Source: an uncultured Bacteroidota bacterium (GTDB taxonomy: Bacteria; Bacteroidota; Bacteroidia; Chitinophagales; Chitinophagaceae). Taken from it: a DNA stretch of 64,000 nucleotides. Position 1 is the stretch's first letter; each line of letters opens with the position of its first letter. Made by a program: the position numbers and the translations under genes. Shown here piece after piece: positions 28,299 through 35,310 of this stretch. Under the pieces are notes generated by a model. It saw nothing but the letters and a program-made list of their open reading frames with translations. It searched no databases and was not told the origin of the DNA. The stretch covers positions 46,562-110,561 of the forward strand of contig CAIKYB010000009.1 of NCBI GenBank assembly GCA_903831575.1. The letters are read 5' to 3'.

Positions 28299-28479
28299 TT
28301 ATTTAATTTAAAATGAGAATCTTTTGTTTGAATTAAAAATACGTTATGAAAAGTAGTAAAAATTCAAATGCTGTAAGCTTTTTTAAATCTTTATAAAATA
28401 TTAGATGTTTTTTAATACCTAATAATAATGGTCATTGTTCTTTTAAGTAACTTGTGACACATTTTTGAATATTCATTTT

Positions 28480-29490
28480 ATGCTACAAAAGAAAATTCCT
28501 GCTTATTTCATTTTGATTGCTTCTGCACTTTCCATTATCGTTTGCTTTGGGTTTATAGAATTTAACAAGCCTAAATCTCAGGAAGATCTTGAAAATTTGA
28601 ATATTACTGATTCAAATAAATATTGCAGTCTGAATATAGCTCGATTAAAAGGGTATAGGTTTATTCACCCATTGCTTTATGCTGAGCCAAATTGCGAAGC
28701 CACTGATTTCATGGGGTATAAAAATGAGATTGAACAAGTGATAGAATCAAATAAAGCATTGGGCAATTTAAATACGGCATCTGTATACATAAGAGAATTT
28801 AAACAAGCGGAATGGCTAGTTATTAATGAAGGTGAAAAATATAGTGTTGGTTCTTTATTGAAAGTTCCTGAGTTGATTGCTTATTATAAAATGGAAGAAT
28901 TGAATCCTGGTTTTATGGATAAGAAAGTAATTTACAATCAAAGGATTACAACAGATAAAATTATCAATTTCGAATCTAATCATATTATTTTCGGACAGAC
29001 ATACACCATCAGAGAGTTATTGAAATACATGATTGTGTATTCCGATAATGAAGCAACTTTAATTCTAAATAAACTTATTGATGGTAATATTTTTAAGAAA
29101 GTATTTTCTGATGTTGGGTTGAAAGAGCCAGATTTCAAATCTAATTCTTATCCTATGGGGGTAATGGATTATTCCATTTTTATGAAAGAATTGTACAACT
29201 CTTCTTATCTTTCATTCAAATATTCTGAAGCATGTTTGGACTTGTTAAGTCAGTCGAAGTTCTCGGATGGGATTGTTTCCGGCCTTCCTTCAAATTGTGA
29301 TTTAGTGCATAAATTTGGGGAGTCTGGAACAACAGATAATCCTAATTTCACAGAAGCTGCTATCGTTTATTGTGGTAAAAGGCCCTATATCCTAATTGTA
29401 ATGACCAAAGGGAAAGATATGACTAAGCTGCCTAAAGTAGTTGGTGAAATTTCAAAGAAAGTTTATGAAATCATGAGTAAAAGAACCTAG
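28480..29490 (+). CDS. class A beta-lactamase-fold serine hydrolase
   Basis: About 336 residues from the ATG at 28480; a TTG five codons upstream is less likely. An N-terminal hydrophobic stretch (YFILIASALSIIVCFGF) suggests export or anchoring. The active-site motifs of the fold are visible: SxxK as SVGSLLKVP near residue 130, SDN in YSDNEAT near 190, and KFGESG where KTG is usual. The altered third motif and the absence of an ESBL-like context suggest a peptidase or general hydrolase rather than a clear resistance enzyme. It stands alone. Confidence 0.82.
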   Translation: MLQKKIPAYFILIASALSIIVCFGFIEFNKPKSQEDLENLNITDSNKYCSLNIARLKGYRFIHPLLYAEPNCEATDFMGYKNEIEQVIESNKALGNLNTASVYIREFKQAEWLVINEGEKYSVGSLLKVPELIAYYKMEELNPGFMDKKVIYNQRITTDKIINFESNHIIFGQTYTIRELLKYMIVYSDNEATLILNKLIDGNIFKKVFSDVGLKEPDFKSNSYPMGVMDYSIFMKELYNSSYLSFKYSEACLDLLSQSKFSDGIVSGLPSNCDLVHKFGESGTTDNPNFTEAAIVYCGKRPYILIVMTKGKDMTKLPKVVGEISKKVYEIMSKRT

Positions 29491-29534
29491 TTTTTGATTT
29501 TATTTCTTTACTAGCTATATTTTATTAAAACAAT

Positions 29535-29566
29535 TTTGTTTTAATGGCTTCTTAAAAATATATTTG
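29535..29566 (+). promoter_or_regulatory. promoter of the GCS2-type ligase gene
   Basis: TTTG (29535-29538), a 20-base spacer, then TATATTTG (29559-29566): a full match to the Bacteroidota TTTG-N19-21-TAnnTTTG consensus. The start codon is at 29593, giving a leader of about 20 bases. Confidence 0.7.
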
Positions 29567-29567
29567 A

Positions 29568-29592
29568 TGACTTATCATTAAGTCATTTTTTT
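29568..29592 (+). promoter_or_regulatory. leader hairpin with T-run just before a start codon
   Basis: TGACTTA (29568-29574) and TAAGTCA (29579-29585) form a 7-bp stem with a 4-base loop, followed by seven T before ATG at 29593. It lies just downstream of the predicted transcription start and could be an operator or a weak attenuator. Confidence 0.35.
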
Positions 29593-30705
29593 ATGTCTGA
29601 CATTTCGTATAAACATTTCACCATAGGGGTAGAGGAAGAGTACATGGTTATTGATCCTAATACTCGTGAATTGAGAAGTCATGAACAAAAAATTGTTCAG
29701 GAAGGCCAAAAGATATTTAAGGACAAAGTAAAAGCAGAAATGCATCAGGCAGTAGTGGAAGTTGGAACTGACATTTGCATTGATGTGGAAGAGGCATATT
29801 GGGATATCTCCAATCTGCGAAAAACGCTAAGTGGTATAGCTGACGAAAAGGGATTTTGGTTGGGCTCAAGTGGGACACATCCTTTTAGTCATTGGCAAAA
29901 GCAGTTGATTACCGAGCATGTACGTTACAATGAAATCGTAAATGAATTCCAAGATGCAGCCAGAAGTAATTTGATTTTTGGTTTGCATGTTCATGTAGGG
30001 ATGCCCTCTCGTGAAATGGCTATTCATATTGCAAATTCTGCGAGATATTTTCTGCCGCATGTATTTGCCCTTAGTACCAATTCGCCTTTTTGGGAAGGAC
30101 GATTAACAGGTTATAAATCATATCGTACAAAAGTTTTCGAGAAATTTCCTCGTACGGGCATTCCCGATATCTTTACCAGTATTGAAGATTATGATAATTA
30201 TGTAAAGATGTTAATAAAGACTAATTGCATAGATAACGCTAAGAAGATCTGGTGGGATTTAAGAGTACATCCTGTTTTCAATACTGTAGAATTCAGGATA
30301 TGTGATATTCCTTTATTAGTGGAAGAAACGATTGCTATAACTGGTATTTTTCAGGCAATCTGTGCAAAGCTTTACAAACTTCGTTTACAGAATTTAAATT
30401 TCATCATGTACAGCCGTGCATTAATCAATGAAAATAAATTCAGGGCAAGTCGTTATGGGTTAGATGGTAAATTAATTGATTTTGGAAAAGAGGCGGAAGT
30501 GAATACCAAAGATCTTTTACTCGAGCTGCTTGATTTTGTGGGAGATGTAATGCCACACCTAGGAAGCCATCATCTAATCAAAAATGTTGAAAATTTGATA
30601 CAGCAAGGAACTGGTGCTGATCGTCAATTAAAGTGTTTTGAAGAAACCAAAAGTTTAGAAAAGGTGGTAGATTATATACATAATAGTTTTTTAGAAGGGA
30701 TTTAG
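29593..30705 (+). CDS. carboxylate-amine ligase (GCS2/YbdK family)
   Basis: A 370-residue protein of the glutamate-cysteine ligase 2 group. The N-terminus TIGVEEEYMVIDPNTREL holds the ATP/Mg-binding glutamates. HVHVGMPS and the WWDLRVHPVFNTVEFRICDIP segment are family signatures. Members are weak glutamate-cysteine ligases or ligate other amino acids; the true substrate here is unknown. It has a full-consensus promoter and lies directly upstream of the tRNA-Arg gene that hosts the island. Confidence 0.9.
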   Translation: MSDISYKHFTIGVEEEYMVIDPNTRELRSHEQKIVQEGQKIFKDKVKAEMHQAVVEVGTDICIDVEEAYWDISNLRKTLSGIADEKGFWLGSSGTHPFSHWQKQLITEHVRYNEIVNEFQDAARSNLIFGLHVHVGMPSREMAIHIANSARYFLPHVFALSTNSPFWEGRLTGYKSYRTKVFEKFPRTGIPDIFTSIEDYDNYVKMLIKTNCIDNAKKIWWDLRVHPVFNTVEFRICDIPLLVEETIAITGIFQAICAKLYKLRLQNLNFIMYSRALINENKFRASRYGLDGKLIDFGKEAEVNTKDLLLELLDFVGDVMPHLGSHHLIKNVENLIQQGTGADRQLKCFEETKSLEKVVDYIHNSFLEGI

Positions 30706-30706
30706 T

Positions 30707-30737
30707 TTTGAAAAAAAAGTATAATGCCCTATATTTG
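30707..30737 (+). promoter_or_regulatory. promoter of tRNA-Arg
   Basis: TTTG (30707-30710), a 19-base spacer, then TATATTTG (30730-30737), 17 bases before the tRNA. A complete consensus match. Confidence 0.75.
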
Positions 30738-30754
30738 CACTCCAAATATTTATT

Positions 30755-30828
30755 GGCTGCGTAGCTCAACTGAATAGAGCATCTGACTACGGATCAGAAG
30801 GTTTTAGGTTTGAATCCTAACGCGGTCA
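30755..30828 (+). tRNA. tRNA-Arg (anticodon ACG)
   Basis: A 74-base cloverleaf. The acceptor arms GGCTGCG and CGCGGTC pair with two G-U wobbles, the D arm is GCTC...GAGC, the anticodon stem TCTGA/TCAGA holds the loop CTACGGA with ACG at its centre, and the T arm TTAGG/CCTAA encloses TTTGAAT. The discriminator base is A and CCA is not encoded. Its 3' end is the integration site of the downstream elements (16-bp identity to 52291-52306 and 53967-53982). Confidence 0.93.
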
Positions 30829-30830
30829 CA
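30815..30830 (+). repeat. attachment site, left end (attL) in tRNA-Arg
   Basis: TCCTAACGCGGTCACA, formed by the T-arm and acceptor 3' strand of the tRNA plus 2 bases. The same 16 bases occur at 52291-52306 and 53967-53982. Confidence 0.85.
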
Positions 30831-30852
30831 ACTCTAACTTCACTAAGTAACG

Positions 30853-30889
30853 AAATCCTTGTAAATCAAAAGATTACAAGGATTTTCGC
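30853..30889 (+). terminator. terminator downstream of tRNA-Arg (element-encoded)
   Basis: A 12-bp stem (AAATCCTTGTAA with its complement, 30853-30864 and 30874-30885) and a short T-run. It lies inside element 1, just after attL, so the element brings a new terminator for the tRNA. Confidence 0.75.
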
Positions 30890-30994
30890 TTCTAAGCACC
30901 TTCGGTTTTTCTCGCCAACTAACACTTATCGTCGGAATTTGCTTCACCTGTTTGTTCACCTATTTATTAATTTTTCACCTAAAATTAAAAAGAG

Positions 30995-32251
30995 ATGAAA
31001 CCATTCAAAATTGTGTTCTACCCACACACCTCAAAGCCTAACAGAAAAAACCTAAGAATACCCATTTATATGCGTATTTCCAAGGGAACAAAAAAGGTTG
31101 AAGCAAGCCTTGATGCTTCCATAGCAGCAGAGCATGTTCATTTATGGAATCCATTTACCCAGCGTTTAGATGTTGAAGGCAATACCGTAAACAAGGTGCT
31201 GGAAGATATTATCTACGAATTTACTGGATTGCCCTACCGGTATAAAGAGTACGCTGATTTTTCACCTAACGATGTTAAGGCGAAAGTTTTGAAGTTGGAA
31301 TCTAACATTATTACCGAGTCAATGGATGCACTGATGTATGTTGAAAACCATTACAGAACGATTGTGCTACCCGGAAAAAATTATAGCCTGGGAACTAAAA
31401 AGAATTACCGCAAATCCATCAATCATTTTACAAATTATCTTAATTTCAAAAAGCAGCAGAAAGTATCTTTGGCAAATTTCTCTTCTGTGCTTGCTTTTGG
31501 GTTTTATGATTACCTGCAAATGGATATTAAAGAGTTAGGAAAAATGGCGATGTCTGATGTTTCTGCTTCCAGTGTGGTGATAAAAATAAAAGCCATTTTT
31601 GAGCGGGCTTATGATACCGAGTTGGTGAAAAGAAATCCGTTCAAAAAAATCAGACTTCAAACCAAATCAAAGAAGCGTGATGAATTGAGTGTAGATGAAA
31701 TCAGTAGTTTGATAATGTTGGATTTGAGCAACGAAAAAACTTTAGCACCATACAGAGATATTTTTTTATTCTCTGTGTTTACCGGTTTAGCCTATTCAGA
31801 TATTTATGAATTGAATAAAGATCATATCCGAATGGAACAAGGTGAATTTATTTTGGAAAAGTCGAGAGCGAAAACTGGCGAAGAAATTAAACAGGTTTTG
31901 ATTGCTCAGGCTGTTGCGATTTTAAAAAAGTATGAAGAGCATATTGAAACGCAAATAGAGAACAGGGTATTCCCTAAAAGACATCTTAATAAAATGAATG
32001 AGTATCTAAAAATAATACAAGCACATGCCGGTATAAAAAAACTGCTCACCACTCATATTGCACGCCACACGTGTTCGCAGTTGCTGGCAGACTTGGGTGA
32101 TATTAATTCAGATGTAATAAACACAATGCTTGGATGGAGCAACAGAGGCGAAGGTTCCAGGATTATTTACCGCAGAACAAGTTTTGTGATGCTTAAAGAT
32201 GCTAAAGAAAAATTTGAAAACTTTTTAAAAAATAATTTATGCAAACAATAA
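30995..32251 (+). CDS. tyrosine recombinase/integrase (Bacteroidota type)
   Basis: A 418-residue integrase. The N-terminal arm-binding region (1-100) and a SAM-like core-binding region (about 105-205, NYSLGTKKNYRKSINHF) precede the catalytic domain (about 215-415). There the first box reads FTGLAYSDIYEL, with the first Arg replaced as in many Bacteroidetes integrases, the second is HIARHTC near residue 353, and the nucleophile is the Tyr of IIYRRT near 390. It is the only recombinase in the island and lies 164 bases from attL, as expected for the enzyme that integrates the element at tRNA-Arg. Its end overlaps the next gene by 13 bases. Confidence 0.93.
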   Translation: MKPFKIVFYPHTSKPNRKNLRIPIYMRISKGTKKVEASLDASIAAEHVHLWNPFTQRLDVEGNTVNKVLEDIIYEFTGLPYRYKEYADFSPNDVKAKVLKLESNIITESMDALMYVENHYRTIVLPGKNYSLGTKKNYRKSINHFTNYLNFKKQQKVSLANFSSVLAFGFYDYLQMDIKELGKMAMSDVSASSVVIKIKAIFERAYDTELVKRNPFKKIRLQTKSKKRDELSVDEISSLIMLDLSNEKTLAPYRDIFLFSVFTGLAYSDIYELNKDHIRMEQGEFILEKSRAKTGEEIKQVLIAQAVAILKKYEEHIETQIENRVFPKRHLNKMNEYLKIIQAHAGIKKLLTTHIARHTCSQLLADLGDINSDVINTMLGWSNRGEGSRIIYRRTSFVMLKDAKEKFENFLKNNLCKQ

Positions 32252-33363
32252 GTGAAAAAATACATTCTTATATAATCGCATTATCAACAGATGAAGTTCT
32301 GAATTTTTATAAACTCAATTTTGGTATGGAGGAAGTCCTTCCATCATCAAGTGATTTATATAGAAGTAGTTTGTTTGATTTGATAGCAAAAGATTACCAA
32401 CGAATAAAAAATGGATTATTGATACATCAGGATGAAGCATATATTGAGCTGATAAACTATGATTCAATAAAGTATGTTTTGGGAATAGTTTTAGATGACT
32501 TTGTTAATTCGAAAACTGATGAAGATATAATTGAAATGTTTAAGGATTATTTTAATAACACAATACAATTAGATGAAGAAGATTTGATTAAAAAAATAAG
32601 GAATATAAATCAGGCAAATCCGAAGATTGAAAAGGCATTAGATTTTTATAATTTGTACAATCGATTGAAGTATAATAAATCGGATGAAATCATAAACAAG
32701 TTTAATGAAATTGGATTAAGAAACACCTATTTAAAACATTTTGTTGAATTTGAAAGGATTGAAAATGTGATGTATGATATAATAAAATCCGGCGTGTTTG
32801 TGAATTTAACATTGTTGATATGTATTATTGATATTGCATACACTGAAAGAATTGCGAGAGAAATATTTGAAAATTTCATTGAATTGCAATACAAAGAAAC
32901 ATATGAAAAAAGATTTAAAGTACCCATCTTAGAAATAGATATAATTAACATGTTGAGGAGAAATAACAAACCTTCACCAAATCCTCGTGCCAAAAAAATT
33001 GATGAGCTATTATTTATCAAAGAAATTCAAGATGTTCGAAATAAACTCATTGAAAATAATCTTGAATACGAATATAGTTTTACAGAGCCGATTGTAGATG
33101 TATTGAATTTTAGGCATAGCGGCATTTTAAGGGGACTTCTTATGGAACTATTAAAGCCAGTAGTAGAATTGATTGGCAGACCTAAAACATTGAGTTTGTT
33201 TAAGCCGTTTTTCTATATTCTTTTTGAAGACAATTATAATGGGTTACTAACAGAGGATGGCTTTGAGCGTGAGAATCTAAATAATATCGATTTTAATGGC
33301 ACTTATCGCGGTATTTATAATTCTTACTTTTCTACTCGAGTTGAAACCCTTGCTGGTATATAA
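32239..33363 (+). CDS. hypothetical protein, translationally coupled to the integrase
   Basis: A 374-residue protein that I do not recognise. It starts at an ATG inside the last codons of the integrase (MQTISEKIHSYI). It is acidic, Ile/Asn/Lys-rich and mainly alpha-helical in look, with one hydrophobic stretch near residues 188-204 (FVNLTLLICIIDIAY), perhaps a buried helix. The overlap with the integrase predicts coupled translation. It may be an accessory defence or recombination factor, but nothing in the sequence shows a catalytic motif. Confidence 0.6.
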   Translation: MQTISEKIHSYIIALSTDEVLNFYKLNFGMEEVLPSSSDLYRSSLFDLIAKDYQRIKNGLLIHQDEAYIELINYDSIKYVLGIVLDDFVNSKTDEDIIEMFKDYFNNTIQLDEEDLIKKIRNINQANPKIEKALDFYNLYNRLKYNKSDEIINKFNEIGLRNTYLKHFVEFERIENVMYDIIKSGVFVNLTLLICIIDIAYTERIAREIFENFIELQYKETYEKRFKVPILEIDIINMLRRNNKPSPNPRAKKIDELLFIKEIQDVRNKLIENNLEYEYSFTEPIVDVLNFRHSGILRGLLMELLKPVVELIGRPKTLSLFKPFFYILFEDNYNGLLTEDGFERENLNNIDFNGTYRGIYNSYFSTRVETLAGI

Positions 33364-33456
33364 TAGACTTATCGTCGGATTTCACTTCACATATCCATTT
33401 TAATAAAATTTAAGTTTGGTTTCAGGATTAATTTATTAAAAACCAAAATTTTTACA

Positions 33457-33642
33457 ATGAATTCATTTTACGACAAATGGCTCCCTCTGGATGAGGTGAA
33501 GAAGCTATTTAATTACAAGACCACTCAGATGGCTGCGCTGCTGAAAAACAAACTATTGGTTGTTGCCAAAGTAGGCAATCGAAAGTTTGTGTTGAAAGAA
33601 TCTCTTGACAATTTTTTTGTTCACCATTCTAAATCGAATTAG
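33457..33642 (+). CDS. small helix-turn-helix protein (excisionase-like)
   Basis: A 61-residue basic protein: MNSFYDKWLPLDEVKKLFNYKTTQMAALLKN, then VAKVGNRKFVLKESLDNFF. The 'select a target module, then write a residue-specific DNA-binding turn' form matches MerR/excisionase-type winged helices common next to Bacteroidota integrases. It may act as directionality factor or regulator. It is followed 2 bases later by another HTH gene. Confidence 0.6.
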   Translation: MNSFYDKWLPLDEVKKLFNYKTTQMAALLKNKLLVVAKVGNRKFVLKESLDNFFVHHSKSN

Positions 33643-33644
33643 GT

Positions 33645-34004
33645 ATGACAAAAGAATTGATACAAGTGGAAGTTATTACCATTTCAAATCAGCAGTTGGA
33701 AGCGCTGCTTGATGCCAAAGTCAAATTAATATTGGACGCAATTTCTCAAGCAAACAGCAAATCTGATTCTGATGAATGGTTTGACCTAAAAGGCTTGATA
33801 GCCTATCTCCCAAGTCACCCCAAAGCCCAAACTATCTATGAATGGGTTCACAAAGGCGTTGTTCCTTATCATAAAAGTCCCGACACTAAAATGCTGTATT
33901 TTCTTAAATCAGAAATAAACGATTTTATAAAAACTGGTAGAAGAAAAACACAGTCGGAGAAAGACGACATCGTAAAAAAATACTTAAATAAAAAATCCAG
34001 ATAA
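33645..34004 (+). CDS. helix-turn-helix (excisionase-like) protein
   Basis: A 119-residue protein. After a 45-residue helical N-terminus, the segment WFDLKGLIAYLPSHPKAQTIYEWVHKGVVPYHK followed by FLKSEINDFIKTGRRKT is a typical 'DNA-binding domain, excisionase family' pattern of Bacteroidota mobile elements. It lies in a tight run with its neighbours (2-base gaps), so all four small genes are probably one operon. Role in excision or regulation is inferred. Confidence 0.7.
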   Translation: MTKELIQVEVITISNQQLEALLDAKVKLILDAISQANSKSDSDEWFDLKGLIAYLPSHPKAQTIYEWVHKGVVPYHKSPDTKMLYFLKSEINDFIKTGRRKTQSEKDDIVKKYLNKKSR

Positions 34005-34006
34005 TT

Positions 34007-34348
34007 ATGAAACAATGTAAATATTGCGGTAATATCATTAACGGTCAGGCTGTAAATGGTTGTTGTAACAAACTGCATGAACAACTATGGAAGATTAAAT
34101 ACAATCGTGACTATTACGCCCGTAGTAAACTAAACAATCAAATTGTTGAGCATGCCTACAAATTCAAAACCCTACTGGACGAATTTGGTGAAGACGTGGA
34201 TATCAACCCCCATTTTATGGAAATATTGAAATTCAACTGGAAGTTAGAAACCCATAAGGTTGAAATTGACGGCATAGAATATATAGCAATTGGTAATTAT
34301 GCCTATATCATTACAAAAAATAAAAAAATCAGAATAAAACGCTTATGA
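34007..34348 (+). CDS. hypothetical zinc-ribbon-like protein
   Basis: A 113-residue protein. The first 25 residues carry CKYCGNIINGQAVNGCCNKLH, a likely zinc ribbon or knuckle (CxxC...CC...H). The rest is helical with a C-terminal IAIGNYAYIITKNKKIRIK tail. I cannot name a family. It overlaps the next gene by 4 bases (ATGA). Confidence 0.5.
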   Translation: MKQCKYCGNIINGQAVNGCCNKLHEQLWKIKYNRDYYARSKLNNQIVEHAYKFKTLLDEFGEDVDINPHFMEILKFNWKLETHKVEIDGIEYIAIGNYAYIITKNKKIRIKRL

Positions 34349-34611
34349 ATTATTTAGATCAAAATCCAGATTTTTTAAAACGGTTTGAAAATGCCGTTGA
34401 CCTACCAGCAAAAGAAACTGGTAATGGATCTGTCGATTATTTAACTGTTGGGCTTTACTTATTAATTTTTGCCGGCGGTATTGCAGTCGCTTACAAAATG
34501 CTTAAGCCCCAAAATATTGTTATCAATCATTATTACCCACCAAATCAAAGTGGGGGTATGGTTCAGTCGGTTGCGAATTCAATTGTACCTACTCAGAATA
34601 CAGTGGCTTAG
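34345..34611 (+). CDS. small membrane protein
   Basis: An 88-residue protein with one membrane helix near residues 31-50 (YLTVGLYLLIFAGGIAVAY), a short basic region, and a C-terminal NHYYPPNQSGG segment. Such small single-helix proteins often occur in integrative elements; no function can be assigned. It ends the operon, which is closed by a strong terminator at 34638-34670. Confidence 0.5.
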   Translation: MNYLDQNPDFLKRFENAVDLPAKETGNGSVDYLTVGLYLLIFAGGIAVAYKMLKPQNIVINHYYPPNQSGGMVQSVANSIVPTQNTVA

Positions 34612-34637
34612 AATCCCTTTGCTGCTGTTTTCTACAC

Positions 34638-34670
34638 GGGTTTAGATGTTCATTCATCTAAGCCCTTTTT
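34638..34670 (+). terminator. terminator of the integrase-associated operon
   Basis: An 11-bp stem (GGGTTTAGATG with CATCTAAGCCC; one G-T pair) around a 6-base loop, followed by five T. Confidence 0.8.
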
Positions 34671-34738
34671 CTGCTTTTGATGTAATTTCTGCATCAACTT
34701 CCTAATTATTCACACATATTAATTTCTTCTACTTTTTA

Positions 34739-34773
34739 TTGAGTCAATTGCTTATATTTGACCATATTGTCAA
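34739..34773 (+). promoter_or_regulatory. promoter -7 box with two palindromic operator sites upstream of the XRE gene
   Basis: TATATTTG (34753-34760) matches TAnnTTTG. TTGAGTCAA (34739-34747) and TTGACcatattGTCAA (34758-34773) are two inverted repeats; the second overlaps the -7 box and lies 9 bases before the start at 34783. Two sites at the promoter resemble the OL/OR operators of R-M controller proteins. The -33 element is poor. Confidence 0.5.
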
Positions 34774-34782
34774 TAGGAAATT

Positions 34783-35082
34783 ATGAGTCACGGAAAAATT
34801 GATTTTGGTGAATACATTCACCAGCTAAGAACGGAGCATAAACTGTCGCAAAAAATTGTTGCAGATAAGTTGGGTATTGACATTTCAATGCTTAGTAAAA
34901 TAGAGCATGGAGAAAGGCAAGTGCAATCACATATGATAAAGCCAGTAGCTGAGTTGTTTGATTTGGAATATCGAATGTTGCAGATTCGATATTTAAATCA
35001 GAGAATTATAAGTGGGTTTGGAGATGAACCTTTTTTCAAAGATTCTTTAATGATTTTATTAAAACAAAAAAAAGAAATATAA
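34783..35082 (+). CDS. XRE-family transcriptional regulator (R-M controller-like)
   Basis: A 99-residue protein with a classic HTH_3 fold: FGEYIHQLRTEHKLSQKIVADKLGIDISMLSKIEHGERQV, residues about 5-45. It resembles the XRE half of the methyltransferase fusion at 39.2 kb (FGEYI and LxKIE-GER shared). It stands before the stump of a cytosine methyltransferase in the same reading frame (stops TAA, TAG), so it probably once controlled an R-M system. The partner is destroyed, leaving an orphan regulator with intact-looking operators. Confidence 0.85.
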   Translation: MSHGKIDFGEYIHQLRTEHKLSQKIVADKLGIDISMLSKIEHGERQVQSHMIKPVAELFDLEYRMLQIRYLNQRIISGFGDEPFFKDSLMILLKQKKEI

Positions 35083-35085
35083 TAG

Positions 35086-35200
35086 AGGGGTTCGAATTTA
35101 AGATTTATTGACTTGTTTGCTGGATTAGGAGGCTTTCATTTGGCATTGAGTGACTTAGGGTTTAAATGTCTTTTTGCAAGTGAAATCAATCCTAGGTTTA
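35086..35200 (+). pseudogene. truncated 5' end of a DNA (cytosine-5)-methyltransferase
   Basis: Reading from 35095 the frame gives LRFIDLFAGLGGFHLALSD and then GFKCLFASEIN, the motif I region of m5C methyltransferases. After about 35195 the similarity ends and the frame runs into unrelated sequence and a stop, so only about 35 codons remain. It is in the same frame as the XRE gene but separated by two stops. The rest was probably lost when the RecQ-like gene module arrived. Confidence 0.75.
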
Positions 35201-35310
35201 CAAATTTTATAATCATAATAAATATGGAATGCATATTATTTCTAATCAATCTTTTATGAATCGTATCTAATTTGGCCATTTGGCTACTGTAATACAAAAT
35301 AACAATAAAT

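Noticed and set aside
28480..29490. Beta-lactam resistance gene
   Set aside because: The fold motifs are present but the third motif is KFG instead of KTG and there is no resistance context; kept as a general serine hydrolase.
35086..35100. GGTTCGAATT as the T arm of a second tRNA
   Set aside because: No acceptor or anticodon arm can be folded around it; the sequence belongs to the methyltransferase stump.
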